Assembly: GCA_003254925.1 (NCBI GenBank)
Contig: QANZ01021110.1
Location: 146,828 to 210,827, forward strand
Origin: Chamaecrista fasciculata
Taxonomy: Eukaryota > Streptophyta > Magnoliopsida > Fabales > Fabaceae
DNA: 64,000 nt
Direction: 5' to 3'
The first letter of the stretch is position 1, and the number at the start of each line of letters is the position of its first letter. The notes under the pieces are model-generated. The model was not told where the DNA came from. It saw nothing but the letters and a program-made list of their open reading frames with translations, and ran no database searches. The position numbers were made by a program, and so were the translations under genes. Of the stretch, positions 1-12,900 are shown in pieces.

Positions 1-301
1 NNNNNNNNNNNNNNNNNNNNNNNNNNNNNNNNNNNNNNNNNNNNNNNNNNNNNNNNNNNNNNNNNNNNNNNNNNNNNNNNNNNNNNNNNNNNNNNNNNNN
101 NNNNNNNNNNNNNNNNNNNNNNNNNNNNNNNNNNNNNNNNNNNNNNNNNNNNNNNNNNNNNNNNNNNNNNNNNNNNNNNNNNNNNNNNNNNNNNNNNNNN
201 NNNNNNNNNNNNNNNNNNNNNNNNNNNNNNNNNNNNNNNNNNNNNNNNNNNNNNNNNNNNNNNNNNNNNNNNNNNNNNNNNNNNNNNNNNNNNNNNNNNN
301 N
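1..301. other. Assembly gap (N run)
   Basis: The first 301 positions are N. The gap removes the left end of the small inverted-repeat element that follows and most of the copia element into which it is inserted. Confidence 0.99.
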
Positions 302-656
302 TTTGGGACATTTTACAATTTTATTTTGAGGATTTGGGACTAAAATGAATGAAGATGATGAAAAAGAGGGGAAATTGAGAATAATGAGATAAAAATATAA
401 CTCAGGGACCTATTTGAATTTTGAATGAAATATTTTTTTTTATTATTAATGCTGATGTGGCACGCACAGTTGGCTTTTTTTTTTAGTTTTCCAACTGCTG
501 ACGTGGCACTTAACGTGCCACGTCAGCAGTTAACGGCTTCAGGGACCAATTTGACTAACGTTAGTAAAATTCGGGGACCTATTTGTCAATTTCCATAAAT
601 CAGGGACCAATCTGTCAGCGACCCAATAATTCGGGGACCAGTTTGGGAGTTTACTC
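302..656. mobile_element. Partial Mutator-type MITE, left end lost in gap
   Basis: The right terminus reads GGGGACCAGTTTGGGAGTTTACTC. It matches the right terminus of the complete 277-bp element at 45396-45672, and both share phrases such as CGGGGACCTATTTGTCAATTTCC. It is inserted in the RNase H region of a copia polyprotein, because reading resumes at 659 in the copia frame. No coding capacity is seen. The left terminus and target duplication cannot be checked because of the gap. Confidence 0.7.
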
Positions 657-658
657 GG

Positions 659-994
659 GATTTTGAGTTTGTTGCTTTGGAGTTGGCTGGAACTGAGGCT
701 GAGTGGTTGGAAAATTTCTTAGCAAATATCCCATTAGGTGACAAACCAACTTCAATCATTTCATTACACTGGGATAGCCAATCAGTGATAGCTACGACTA
801 AAAATAAGACCTTTAATGGCAAAAGCAGACATATTCAATTGAGATATAATATTGTGAGGCAGCTGCTAAAAGATAGTGTAATCTCAATTGATTATGTAAA
901 ATCAAGTGTGAATCTTGTGGATTCGTTAACGAAGCCTCTTGGGAGGAAACAAATTTCTGAAACATCGAGGGGAATGGGATTTAGGCCAACTTGA
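659..994 (+). pseudogene. Ty1/copia polyprotein, C-terminal RNase H fragment
   Basis: About 112 residues match the end of copia reverse transcriptase/RNase H. The pattern is EFVALELAGTEAEWLENFL, then a WDSQSVIA segment, KSRHIQLRYN, and the usual ending SVNLVDSLTKPLGR. The reading frame is open to the stop at 992-994, but everything upstream is replaced by the MITE and the gap, so only the 3' end survives. There is no plausible start codon. This is the terminal part of a retrotransposon and not a host gene. Confidence 0.85.
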
Positions 995-1789
995 AATTAA
1001 CCATGATGGCAACTCAACCTTTGTGATTGGTGGTCCCATGAATAAGGTTCAATGGGAAGAATAAGTCGTCTGTTAATTCTGGTAGCACTAAATTAAAATA
1101 TCCCTTCCTATGGTGTGTGGTAGTGCTATACTGCATTTTTGGTGAGGTTGTACATAGGTACTTAATGATTTCATATTCCTACGGGATCGTGTATAAGTGT
1201 AGATACACTCTAATGAAATCACCTCGATGAATGTGGAGTGGGGCCGCTCCTATGAGATTCTGGCAAAATCTCTAGAGCATTCATTATGAAACAGGCACGT
1301 GCACGGCCGTTGTAACGCACAAAAACGTCGTTAATAGCAGAAATGTGGGGGGTATAATCTGACTCTTAATGCCTCTAGTATACAACAAGAGTTGTTGGTT
1401 CATAGAAGCAGGCTTCACTGACATCTCTGTGTACTATGTGTTATTGGTCTAGGTCTAGTTCATAGTCGGAAAGAAACTAGATACAATGATTATGCCCATG
1501 AGTGAGACTCATGAGAAATGTGGTTCTTTACTTTACACATGTGGAGGATTGTTGGACCTAAGTCTAATATTGGGTGTGTAAAATAAGCCCACAGTGCTTA
1601 CACTAAAGAGATATGAGGGTTGAGGTTATTTTTGGTATATTATTTTATTAATTTTTAAATATGTAAAGAAAATTTGTATGAATTATCATTTTTAAATTAT
1701 TCAAATATATTATTAATAATTAAATATATATTTTTTAAAATAAATAAATAAAATAGAGAGAGAAGCAATATCCCTTCCTTGATTAAAAT
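995..1789 (+). mobile_element. Copia element 3' untranslated region and start of 3' LTR
   Basis: The sequence follows the copia polyprotein stop directly. A purine-rich tract (GTGGAGGA, 1541-1548) is followed by a TGTTGGACC start at about 1550, the usual arrangement of polypurine tract and 3' LTR in plant copia elements. The LTR runs into a hAT-like MITE at 1790, and I could not locate its far end. Confidence 0.6.
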
Positions 1790-2124
1790 CTAGGAAGCAT
1801 GGACACTTCATTTTGAAGGCGTGTAGCCGTGTCAGTGTCCGATACTCGTATGACACCGACACGACACATATCCATAAATTTTAGAATATAAATCAATTTT
1901 TTGTAACTTTAACATGATAGGCAAGAGAAAATAATAATAGATATGACATATATTATGAATAAAAATTGTAATTTTTAATTTTTTCATTAAAAATTATGAA
2001 TATTTAATTATTTATATATATAAATATATGCCGTGTCGTGTCGCGTAATTTTGAGAGTTTGACGTGTCGCTGTGTCCGTGTCCGTGTCGTGTCCCGTGTC
2101 CGTGTCAGTGTCCATGCTTCATAG
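1790..2124. mobile_element. hAT-like MITE, GTGTC-rich family, copy 1
   Basis: The 335-bp element has terminal inverted repeats CTAGGAAGCATGGACAC and GTGTCCATGCTTCATAG. The 8-bp target duplication ATTAAAAT is exact on both sides (1782-1789 and 2125-2132). Eight-base duplications are typical of hAT transposons. The right half holds a run of GTGTCCGTGTC-like units. No transposase is present, so it is non-autonomous. Related copies lie at 49445-49783 and 56862-57628. Confidence 0.85.
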
Positions 2125-2444
2125 ATTAAAATAAACCACGCCTTTTTAATGGGTCGATTTTTTATAAAAAAAAAAAATTTATAGAAAATCACTTTAACAA
2201 ACATAAGTTAAAACTTTTTTAGATAAACATTTTTTATCTAATTGTTTTTAGTCTGGGACACTAAGTTAAAAATTCTCTTTGACTACATCTTAAAAAAAAA
2301 ATCTCTTTCACTATATTTCTTGGTTATAAAAAAAAAATAATAACTAACTAGAGATAAGTCTAGAAACGGCTATTTTTTCAAAATATAGTGAATCAATAAA
2401 AAAAACTCCACAAAAATAATTGACCTTTGCCAACAAAAATTGAT

Positions 2445-2610
2445 CCAGTTGGCAAGGACTCGACTCATAACCCACAAGGTCGTGAGTTCGATTCCCAGTG
2501 CCGATGTGAGGGCCTTGTTAGTAGGCGCGCTCATAGAGCCTTGAGACCTGTTCTAGCCTTAGTGAGTCTTCGGGGCCCAACTCAGCTAAACTTTTCCCCA
2601 TAAAATAAAT
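2445..2610 (+). mobile_element. tRNA-derived SINE-like element, copy 1
   Basis: The 5' part looks like a tRNA head. A box-A-like GGCAAGGACTCGA lies near 2452-2464 and a box-B-like AGTTCGATTCC at 2485-2495. The 3' body (GCGCGCTCATAGAGCC...GGGCCCAACTCAGCT) recurs in reverse orientation at about 25760-25900. Target duplications and a tail were not identified, so the boundaries are approximate. It is not a functional tRNA, because no cloverleaf 3' half follows the box B. Confidence 0.55.
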
Positions 2611-2817
2611 AGCTGATCTTTTGTTTTATTTATTATCGGTAAAAGCACTCATTTCATTTCTAAATTTTCCATCAACTGTCAATTTTTTCATTAATTTTTT
2701 TGTGCAGTCAATCGTGTTCCTAATGTTTCACATTTTGATCAATTTTATCATTTGCTTTTACTTTAGCAAAATATTAACAATATAATCTACGTGACTAATG
2801 ATATGTGATAAACTAGA

Positions 2818-3412
2818 AAAAGGGCAGGTTTACCTAGTTCACAAGTGTGGGCTGCAAGAGCAAGCTTGAATGTCCAAGTACCTACAAGAACTTCACAGGG
2901 GGGCCCTGCGAAGAATACTCCGACGCTCAAGTTAGAATGTGAGAGATATGAGAGCAAGAGAATTCTGATGAGTAAGAAGTGACTAACCTTTGTTTGTTGG
3001 GTTGAGCTCTATTTATAGAGCAGGGTGAGAGTGGTGGCCAGCGCGCGGGGCGCACCACGTAGTCGAACACGATCTCCACCAGCGGGAGTGGTGGAGACCG
3101 AGATTTGCGGAGCAAGGGAATCGTGGGTGATTGCGTGTCGTGCTACAAGGCGGGCGCCAGCGGACTAGAGAACGTGGGTATGACCAAGTCCGCGGCCCAC
3201 GATCTCTACCAGCGAGGATGGAGACTGTGAATTGCGGGGCAAGGCAATCGTGACTGATTGCGTGCCAAGCTGGGGCGAGCGCCATAATCCCAGTTGGATC
3301 ACGGTCGCCCCTAGAAGCGCAGAGGGGCATTTGATTGGTTCAAGTGCGCCCTGAAGGGTTTGGAGAGGAAGAGGCTTGGAGCGAAGGCCTATTAGGCATA
3401 CGCCCAAATAGT
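2818..3412. repeat. Solo-LTR-like remnant of a gypsy-type element
   Basis: This GC-richer block resembles the 590-bp gypsy LTRs of this window in phrase order. It has a CACAGG...GGCCCTGCGA segment, CTCCGACGCTCAAG, and then a TATTTATAG promoter-like core near 3012. It ends in a GGCCTATTAGGC segment like the LTR end. Similarity is loose and no target duplication was confirmed, so it may be a related LTR family. The short open frames across it have no protein character. Confidence 0.4.
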
Positions 3413-3660
3413 GATGTATCAATATGTAATGTAAAATTGATAGAAAAATAAATTCAAATCCTATCTCAGATTAAAAAACATGATGCAGTCAGTTGTTAAT
3501 TTATTAAAAAAAAAGTTAGTCAAAGGATAAAATTGACCAAAACGTAAAACATTGGCGACGTACAAAATTGAACACAAAAAAAAAATGAGAAACGAAATTG
3601 ACAATATATAAAATTTAGGGACGAAATTAATACTTTTTCCTTTATTAATATATATCATAT

Positions 3661-3924
3661 GAGAAAACCTACTTTTTGATCCTTGAATTGTTACGAACGA
3701 GTCAACGATTTAGTCCCTTAATTGTTGAAAAATAAGAATCAGTTCCTGAATTTTACACTATCGTCAACCTTTTGTTCCTTCAATTGTAAAAAAATACGAA
3801 TCAACTCGGGGAACAAAAAATTGATAGTGGTGTAAAATTCAAGGACTTATTTGTATTTTACTAGAATTCAAGGATTAAATCGTTGATTTAGTAACAATTT
3901 AGGGACCAAAAAATAGATTTTCTC
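3661..3924. mobile_element. Mutator-type MITE, GAGAAAA family
   Basis: The 264-bp element has inverted termini GAGAAAACCTACTTTTTGATCC and a matching right end GGGACCAAAAAATAGATTTTCTC. The 9-bp target duplication ATATCATAT is exact at 3652-3660 and 3925-3933. Nine-base duplications and long imperfect terminal repeats suggest Mutator-like non-autonomous elements. It lies about 200 bp upstream of the gene at 4123. More diverged relatives appear near 11781-12074, 43925-44445 and 46577-46893. Confidence 0.85.
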
Positions 3925-4014
3925 ATATCATATCATATTTATCCAAAACCGCGGCTGAGCACGTGGTATCCTCGCCTTCCGTACCTTCCGGCAACTGCAT
4001 CAATCTATCAATCT

Positions 4015-4030
4015 ATCTATATATATAAAC
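4015..4030 (+). promoter_or_regulatory. TATA box of the gene at 4123
   Basis: A CTATATATATAAAC run lies about 95-105 bp before the start codon. It is followed by a pyrimidine-rich leader with a (CT)n stretch at about 4101-4118, a common plant core-promoter arrangement. The transcription start itself is not determined. Confidence 0.5.
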
Positions 4031-4122
4031 TTCCCCCAAATCTGATTCCACTATCTTCTTCTACCTTCTTCCTTCTTTCTTATCCATTCTCCTCAAATTT
4101 CTCTCTCTCTCTCTCTCTTTGA

Positions 4123-5360
4123 ATGGCACGATCGATTTCTCAAACCCTAACCCTAGCTCATCTCGTTCGCACTTCCTCCGCCGCATCAATCTCTTCTTCC
4201 TCTCGCCGATGCCTATCCAAACTAGCCTCCTCCTCCTCCGATTCCGGCGACGTCGATTCCTCTTCTCCGAACGCCGACCCTCTCATTCGCAAGCTTGAGG
4301 ACGCCATTCACACCATCATCGCTCGCCGATCCGAGCCCGATTGGCTCCCATTTCTTCCCGGTGCTTCTTATTGGGTCCCTCCTCCTTCCTCCCCTTCCAT
4401 GGGTCTCACTAATTTGCTCCATGACCTAACTGAACCCGTTACGACTCACCATGTCTCTATGCCGCCCCTAACTACCCCTCCCGCCATGCCTTCTTCCTCC
4501 TTTTTCATCAACGGTATATCACTTCCTTTTTCTTTTTGTTTTCCTCGGTTTTGGCCTTTTGGGTATTTGTGTATTTTTTTGTTTTGTCACTCATCGTGAT
4601 ATTGTGTTGAAATTGCTATTTACAACTGGATGCCATGAATTGATATAATTGAGAATTAGTTATTGGTGTATTACTAATAGGTTCAGCTATAACGGCCTTT
4701 GTCGTCGTCTTGAATATTAGCTTACCTGATAATGTTGGTGTAGATGGTAATGATAGACATGTCCATGTTGATGGAGAGAGTTTATATAGATCATGTTTAA
4801 TTGTGCGTAGTTATTATTATTATTATTTTTAATTTAAATTGAGAATATGAGGCAAAATGTCCCCAAGGGCCCAAACTTTACATGGATTTTCACCAAAACT
4901 TATTTATAGTAAATTTTGTCATCAGAGTCTTACATTTTAGTCGATTTTATTTGTTGTCCTGATTAGTTGAATTGAATTAATTGCATACTCTAGGCGTCTT
5001 TTTAATCTATGTCTGAGATTTTGATTTTTTAAACCTAGATCAAATTAAAAATTGATGTAAACTTTGAGATTAAAAAAGTGCTTACATCTCAAAACAATTC
5101 AACTAAGAAAGTGACTCTAGTTCTTCGTAAGATTGTACTCTTGCATTCATAGATGTTGAAATCGACATTTATCCATTAACATTAGAGAGTTACAGTTTAT
5201 AATGTATGTGTCTGTCACCCTTTATGTCACCGATGTGATGGGATTGATGTTCTCTGTTACTTATCTGTTCTTTGTTTTCAATTTAGATGCGAAGGCACAT
5301 CCAGTGGAAGTTGAGACAACATCTAATCGTAATTCTCAATCTGAGGATGAGGAAGGGTGA
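4123..5360 (+). CDS. Conserved plant protein of unknown function, probably mitochondrial
   Basis: Two coding exons (4123-4513 and 5287-5360) give 154 residues. The donor is ACG|GTATAT and the acceptor TTTAG|ATGC. The joined frame continues as FINDAKAHPVEVE and ends SEDEEG. The N-terminal 40 residues are rich in Ser, Arg and Ala with no acidic residues (MARSISQTLTLAHLV...), typical of a mitochondrial presequence. A conserved core follows: an amphipathic segment LIRKLEDAIHTIIARR, then EPDWLPFLPGASYWVPP. The C-terminus is short and acidic. A 3'UTR intron is likely (5393-6321, GT...CAG). I recognise the core as a plant-wide small uncharacterised family but know no function. Reading through the first donor gives a longer frame with no support. 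Confidence 0.75.
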
Positions 5361-7170
5361 AGAATTTTAACTTCTAGCAACTGGCATCTGAGGTAATATA
5401 TTTAGATATATATATATATGTATGATGTACATTTGTTAATAATCAAATATATCAACTATATCATATACTAAATTTCTTGGTCACCCTTCTCCGTTATGTT
5501 AACTCTAATTTCAATGGAATTAATGACCATGAAGTTTGCTGAAAGTGTATCATATTGCGAATAGTTGATAGTCATACTTCATATGCTGTTCTGTGTCTGT
5601 CTAAAATTAGAACTTTATTAATTCAACAATGTCGAATTAATGCTCCGTTCATATGATTGCCTATGAGATAACAAAGTAACCGACTTTAAATTAATAAAAT
5701 TATGAATTGAAATGAAAACTAATATCTTTATTTTCTCTGGCAATTTCAAATATGTATTGGTATTATAATTTTTTTGTTTTTGAAAAGCATCAAAGCCAAA
5801 TTAGATTATAGAAAAGCCAAACTACACTTACAATCGTTCAAATAATACAAATCTAATAATACATGAAGCATAATCTGTAAATAGTGTTGACCAATACTTA
5901 ATTTGAGCGAGAGTTGTTTTTGACGAGTTATACAAATCTCTATAACTCTAATAGTTATAATACATGAAGCATACTTCATAATCTGTAAATAGTGTTGATC
6001 AATACTTATTTTGAGCGAGAGTTGTTTTTGACGAGTTCGACATGTGTACCACACAATACAACACATCAATATTTAAAATCGTTTTTCGCTCTGATATAAT
6101 GAAAGTAGATAGAATTGACATATAACATATTTTATGAATAGATGTAATTTTTAAGAATTTTATTAAGATATATGGATATTTAATTGTCTTGATTTGTTGT
6201 CTATTATTGGAATTTGTCGGTGTTATGTAATTCTAAAAGTTGAGCATGACGATGTATCAGTTTTGTGTCACTGATTCGCAAGAGATGGCTACTGATTGTT
6301 TTGTCTTACTATATTTTGCAGGCCTCCTTCAGGCTGACAGGCACGCAAGTTAGATGTGATGCCACCGGTTGTTGCACATTTCTCTCAACAGGAAGAGATC
6401 TGTACATATGCAAATTTGTCTTCAATGCATATTCAATTTAGACTGTAGATATGTTCTGTCTGTCATTTGTTTGTTTTATTTAGCTGATGTTTTTAAGAAT
6501 TGTAGTTCTAGAGATGTTAGCCAAACATGTGAAATTAAAATGTATATTATTTTGGTATCTTCCTCCCTTTTCTGCATCAAATGAGTTATAGTGCACATCC
6601 TTGTTACTCATATGCAACTATTCATGAAAAGTAGCAAATGGACCATATTCATATCTGGAAATTGAGTTCTATTTTGATTTTTGACTATTAAAATTGGGCA
6701 GCACAAGTAAGATTGGCCAATCAACACCATTTAATTCTTTACGTCACATTTATCCTAAGCCCTGTATCTACATGAGCTGTGAGTTAAAATGACAGTTTTT
6801 CAACAAAAAGATCAAGCTGTCTCCAATAGTAAGTTAAAAGTTCGATTGGCCCCCTCTGCAACTATCTCTATTAGAGAATCTTGGCTTTGAATATTATATT
6901 TATAATTGAAAAAACAATGAGGTGTAAGGACCTAGAATTTGGAAGCAACCAGAAATATGATGTTGGAAACTGGAAAGTGGGAGTTGGCACCCTCAAATGG
7001 AACAACGTGGCATATAATTAGACTGCTACGTGTAACAACTACATAGTGGAAGTTTCTCGATAAGTGGCGAGTCTCTATTATTCTCCCCTTTCCCTCCGGT
7101 TTAAATCTTGATCTTTGTCAAATTTCATTCGTCTCTGACTGTTAAACTGTAAAGATCAAAGAAAGAATTA

Positions 7171-9094
7171 ATGGGGAAAGGCCAAGAACAGAAAACCCAA
7201 CCAGAAAGCCAAGTTGAAATACAGGTTAGTCATCATTTTTCCTTCCTCTGTTTGAATGTCATGACACTATGAATATGGATGGATGAATGAAATGAAGTTG
7301 CTAGATTTGGTGAATGCAGGAAAGGGGAGATATATATTTCTTGTATAGACCCAAAGTGGGAAGGGAAGAAGCTCATAGTGCAGATGATGTACAACGTCTA
7401 TACATCATTCTTCGCCCAGAATCTGGTGAAAAGCCTGTGGAAGAGAAGCAAGACCCACATTCTGGAAAGGAAGCTAACATTAACAACAACAAAAAAGGAT
7501 CTGGATCTGCAAGTGAAGGTGGACATGGAAGCCAGGTATTTATATATATATAAGGAAGAATGAATATAATTTTACTTTCATGCTTATATATACTTGGACT
7601 GGGTTTGATTTGTGTATATTAAAAAACCTGTGTGTGTAGGAAGTGAATATTGAAGAAAAATCATTGTTTCGTTTGATTGTAATGGGACGGAAAAGGCTTC
7701 CAGATGCCACTGACAAAAGGCGACCTTACTGGGGTTTTGTGGAGATGGTCACAACTGATGCTCACAACATCAAAACAGCCCTTAAAGGAGGTACTTCATT
7801 TTCTGAATTAATCAGATACAGTGACTCTCACTGAATTGGTGTCTATTTATTTATTTTCTTTGTGTTTGCTGGGTAATTTGCATATAGAATTTCTTCTAGT
7901 CTCCGCATCAACAAGTGAACTAACAACTTGATCATTGTCTAGTTGACAATTTGGTCCTTAAAAGATTGAAATACACAGTTTAATCCTTAAAAATTATGAA
8001 CGGTATACTTTTTAGTTCATGAAAAATACTTATATGAAAAATACCAATAAGTATATTGTTTGAATCTTTTAGGGATTAAATTTTGTATTTTGATCTTTTA
8101 AGAATTAAATTGTCAACTCAGTGATCTTTCATGGACTAGGTTATTAATTTACTGCAAAAATGTTCTGCAACTCTTCCTTATTAACTAGGAACCAACACCC
8201 TTAAAATGAAGAACCAGTTCGTATTGCATACACCAAAGCTGATGTAGGTAGAGATATGTTATTAAACAGGGAGAATTGCAAGTTTTCAATTGATAGCCAG
8301 GATTTGTATCTGAGAGACTCACATATTTCTTTATCTATTTATACTTAACTAATACGTTTTAACTTATATACTCGTAATTATTATTTCATCTGGTAAATGT
8401 GAGATTTAATGTGAGACCCTTGTATAAATTTACAATAGTATTTTTGTTGATTTTGTGTAAGCATAGGAATAGGATTATTAATAATAAATATTAATATATA
8501 TATTGGATAGCAGAAGAGTATGAGACTTCAACAAGAGGACACCGCCATATAAGTGAAGCTAGAGCTGTTGGAGAAGGCATATACTGCATCTTGAGGCACA
8601 AGCAAGCCATAAAACACAAAAGAGGATACACACACACACATTTGGTGTACAAACTAGAAATCCCAAAGGAACAAGATGAAGGTGAGCCTCAAGAGTCACT
8701 CAACATTGAACCACAAGGCTCATTCATCATTCAGATCAAGAATCCTCAACACAAGCCTCAAGAAGACACACACACTTCAACATCAAACTTTAAGGGTGGT
8801 CTCAAAAACAAACGCAAGGCTGTGTTTCCTGCTTACCTACAAGCCCATCTGGGTCACCTCAAGTTTGCACCTTTGGATCCTCCTGACCTTCTCAACTATG
8901 AAGGGTGTGAGATCTTGCTTATATTTGCTTCTGATAATGTGAAAAAAGAGTTGGGTTTGGATCTTGAGGAGGAGGCACAACATGATGATGATGATTATGA
9001 TGATGCATCCTCTTGTTCTGTTTCTTCTAATCTTTTGGACACTTTTGGAGACACTGTCTCGGCTACCCCACTTCTCAAGGGAACCTGGATCTAA
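7171..9094 (+). CDS. Conserved plant protein of unknown function (333 aa)
   Basis: Four exons (7171-7224, 7320-7535, 7640-7790, 8514-9094) join in frame to 333 residues, all with GT...AG borders. The start is the first ATG after a 5' leader. Recognisable conserved blocks are GDIYFLYRPKVGREEAHSAD, RLYIILRPE, LFRLIVMGRKRLPD, PYWGFVEMVTT, the junction EEYETSTRGHRH, GEGIYCILRH, THTHLVYKLEIP and FPAYLQAHLGHLKFAPLDPP. A late acidic stretch (EEEAQHDDDDYDD) precedes a C-terminal TPLLKGTWI. There is no signal peptide or membrane segment, so it is probably soluble. I know this pattern from plant genomes only as an uncharacterised family. A diverged copy of its 3' flank reappears at about 21230 behind legumain B. 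Confidence 0.85.
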
Positions 9095-9119
9095 AAATAA
9101 CAAAGTTGTTTTGACTTTT

Positions 9120-9940
9120 TGGGCTTGTGTGTAGGAAATGTGATGTTAATTGTGGCATACATGCCTAGTGTTAGTTGTACTCTTGTATATATATATGTAT
9201 GTATGACCTACAAATATGGTTGTGTTTTTTGTCCGAGTCAATTAGATATGTATATAAAGTTTTCATTAATTTCTACAATGTTTGATCATGAACCCATATT
9301 GAGGGGAAGCAGATTAATTAAGTGTGCTTGTTTTGGTTAATTAAGCAGATTAAAGAGACAGGTATAAGTAATTCTTATATATCTTGGTCTGTGTAACTGA
9401 TTAGTGATGAATGACATTTAGATTTAGAGGAGAAATACAAGAGTGAGTAAAGGGAAACGTAATGTTGAATGTTGATGGATATTATAGTGAAAAACCAACG
9501 TTAGACAGTCGTGTTTCGTGGATTTAGGGATTTCGCATGACTCAAAAGTTTTCATGAATTTTAGAGTCCCTCTTGCTTTTTTGTCAGAGTCAAAGTCAGT
9601 TAGCAGTTGAGATTGGGCTCTAAAATATATGGAGTCAGTTAGCAGTTGATAGATCTTGAGACCAGTCAATTCAGCAGTTAACATATTAGCAGGCGAATAG
9701 ATTGATCATTTATGAGACCAGTCAATTCAAGATTTATCAATTTAGAGAAAAATGAACATGAACTCCATATATTTGGTCTTATTATCTCTCTGGTCTACCT
9801 CTGTTGAAGCTTCATTATTAGCCTAGATAGATAATAGGTGAGTAATTAAGGAGTAGAAGATAGATAGATATATAAATGTAAAATTAGTTCTTCATTGAAT
9901 AGCAAGTACAATCTCATGCACTCCATATATAATATTATTG
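9120..9940. repeat. Downstream-flank unit, copy 1 (between the 333-aa gene and legumain A)
   Basis: This spacer recurs behind legumain B at about 21230-22970. Shared stretches include TATGTATGACCTACAAATATGG, TGATCATGAACCCATATTG, GATTAATTAAG and GCAGGCGAATAGAT. It contains the 3'UTR region of the 333-aa gene followed by the 3' flank of legumain A. No gene is seen inside. Confidence 0.7.
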
Positions 9941-9988
9941 TTAAGTTGAAGTGCAAGGATAAACAAGAAAGGCATTATATTAGCATGT

Positions 9989-12900
9989 TTAATTGTTGGG
10001 ACAAGCTTGAGAGGATGCTTGAGCTAGTTGATGCTCAGTGATTCCAACATTGCACATGTTAGCAAAGGCTCTTGAGTATCTAGTCCCATATCTTGATAAT
10101 TTACCACACTGCCTCTCGTATGTTTTCATCTGCACATAATTAACCTTTGTGTTCAATACCATATTATATATATATATATAACTTGAATGATGAGTTTGAG
10201 TACTTACAAGTGTTCTAAGGCAGTCCCAATCATCGACGAGAGGCTGGTGATCTGGACGAACATAACCCAAAAGCGTGGAGCTTTTTTGATGACCAAACAA
10301 GAGATCTCCTATTACATTTATACTCTTATCTTCATGTTTCCTCTGTGACACTATTTTAGCTAACTCATTCTCTGCTTCTTGCTTTTTCAACGCATCATCG
10401 GCCTTTTCCACCTACAATAAATAATGTACATCATAAATTATTGTTTTACAATCATGTAATTAGAAGTATTTTGGGTTACAAATCAGATCCTTCTTTGAAT
10501 TTCTCTGCATTTAGTGAATTTTTTGCCATCTAATTTCATCTTTTGTTTTTTTTTTTTGGTTAACACATAATGCTATAGTGCACAACACGCACCATTTCAT
10601 CTAAAGGAAACACTGTATTTTAGCCTTAACCGTATTGGCATATGAGGTGGCAACCAACTACAAAAAAATTTAGAATTTTAAGGAGTGCACAAATAATACA
10701 AAAGAAATGAAGGTCACAGTTCAAATCCTCGAAAGAGTTTCTTTATAAAACAGAGGTAAGACTACATACATTTGACCCTCCCTAAACTCTATCTAGTGGG
10801 AACCTCGTGTACTGGGTCGAAAAAGAGAAAGATATATATTGACTTGATTATGAGAGTCTTAAAAATCATGGCTTGTAATATATACAAACCTGATGGGTGA
10901 GATAGAGTAGTTGGACATCGTGGTGGGGGACTAGTGTTGTTGGAATAATATCATTATCATGGTTATGGTCAAACGACGTCGTCGTACGGTTAACATTATG
11001 TGAAGAACCAGAACCAATGAATGTGGCCACTGAAAAACTTGTAATGCTTGTGTCTCCGAATTGTGTCACATGAGATGATTGTCCTGGATCACCAAACAAC
11101 GTTCTGTTGTGAACCTATTCAATATATATATATACATGTCAATCAACCATAATTATAATTATAATTAATTTGAGTTCCAAAACAGACAAATTCAAACATT
11201 AAAATATTCACTGTATATGAAATTATATATATACGGCTTACAATTTGGTATTGTTGTTCCAATGTCTCCTTGGACATGTCTTGTTCATCACTGCACAATT
11301 ATGTATATAAATGTAATTCAACAATCATATTGAAGTATATATATATAAAGTGATATATGATTACTAACAAGTAATTATGACTTCATCATTTATCTAGATA
11401 ATCACCTAATGTGTGAACAAACTTGATTAAAGTACGTAGTTTTTCAATAATATTATTTTGATAACCACTTAAAAAGATACGATATAAAAATGTATGTTTT
11501 GTTTAGATTAGGAATTAAGAAAAAGAATGAGAGAAAGAGTCAGAGAATTGAGATTTCTCCCCTTCATTTGCAAAGTTTGAAATTGGAGGGGAGAATGATG
11601 AAAGGTTAATTTTTAGTTTTTTATGTCTTCTTTTTTCTTCGTAAATTTTAAATATTTCAAATTAGAGTATTTTCAAGAAAGAGTTACTTTCCAAAGAAAA
11701 GAAAGGAGTTTGGGGAATTAACTTTTCCCTCCCCTCCCCTTCTCTTCCCTTCCCATCCCCTTCCTTTTCATATATATATGACGAAATTTATTATTTAATC
11801 TCTGAACTTATACTGAGTTAATTAATTAGTTCCTGAATCATGAAAATTTACTATTTGATCACCCTTTGAATTATTGCAATTGGGACCAAAAAATAAAATT
11901 TCAGTATAAATTCAGGGACTGAAAGGTACAAAATCAGTTCAAATTTAGAGATTAAATCGTTATTAAAGACTAAATAGTTGACGATTGAAAATTTAAATAG
12001 TATATATTTTGATTATTTAGAGACTGAATAATTAACTCAATGTAAATTCAAAGACCAAATAATAAGTTTTCCATAAAGTATGTGATACTGAAATAGAAAT
12101 AAATGTACCAATCTTCCATCCAAGAAATGCTGTAGAGATCTCCCAAACAAACGTCAAAGCCAGGAGGTGGTTCAAAATGGGAGTCAGGGCAGTATATAGG
12201 ATAGCTAGGCTCAACTGCATTGGATGCTGTCGTTGCATACACATTGATGTCGTTTGGAAGAATGCCTTGAAACATGCTTCCACCTTCACATGCTTCTAAA
12301 TATATCGTCATGTATTTGTAGCCATTAGCATCATGCTTCTTCTTTATAACATCTGTCAGTTGGTCTGCATATATAAAATCATTGTCTGGCATACCTGCAA
12401 CCACGTACAAAGTAATGGGTTAAAATGAAATTAGTTCCTTAATTAAGCTTATTTTTGTTAATAACCAACTTTTAAGAGACAAGAGAATTAAAGCGTATTG
12501 GTTTTATAATTTTTGTATATTTTTCAAAGATGAATTGGTATGTTTACTCAATAAAATTTTATTATGTCTATATATATGGGATAAGTTTCATTTTTGTCAT
12601 AAAATTATTTTTTGTTTCATTTTGATCCTCAAACTTTCACATTTGTTCCATTTTGGTCTCCAAAATGTGATTTCGTTTGATTTATGACGTTATTTATAAC
12701 TTGAATATTGAGAATTTGAGATGAACAATTTATCTCTCATATGTGTCATAACAAGTGATCGAGTTGACAAAGAGAGAAAAAAAATTATTTAATCACAAAT
12801 TGGAGATAAATTTGCAGTTGATTTTTCTTTTAGAATGGAAATTTTATTTTCGGAGAGTGAAAATTTTTCTTTCTGAAATTTTTTTATTGCACTTTCATAC

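Noticed and set aside
2445..2520. Possible functional tRNA gene
   Set aside because: Only the box-A/box-B head is present. No acceptor-stem pairing or T-arm completion follows, and a related copy exists as a repeat.
3013..3422. Overlapping minus-strand open frames in the 2.8-3.4 kb block
   Set aside because: The composition is that of an LTR remnant. The frames are mutually overlapping and show no conserved motif.
4222..4422. Minus-strand open frame opposite the mitochondrial-type protein
   Set aside because: It is a Gly/Arg-rich shadow of the Ser/Pro-rich plus-strand exon.
8676..9103. Additional open frames in other phases over the last exon of the 333-aa gene
   Set aside because: They overlap the conserved exon and lack conserved residues.
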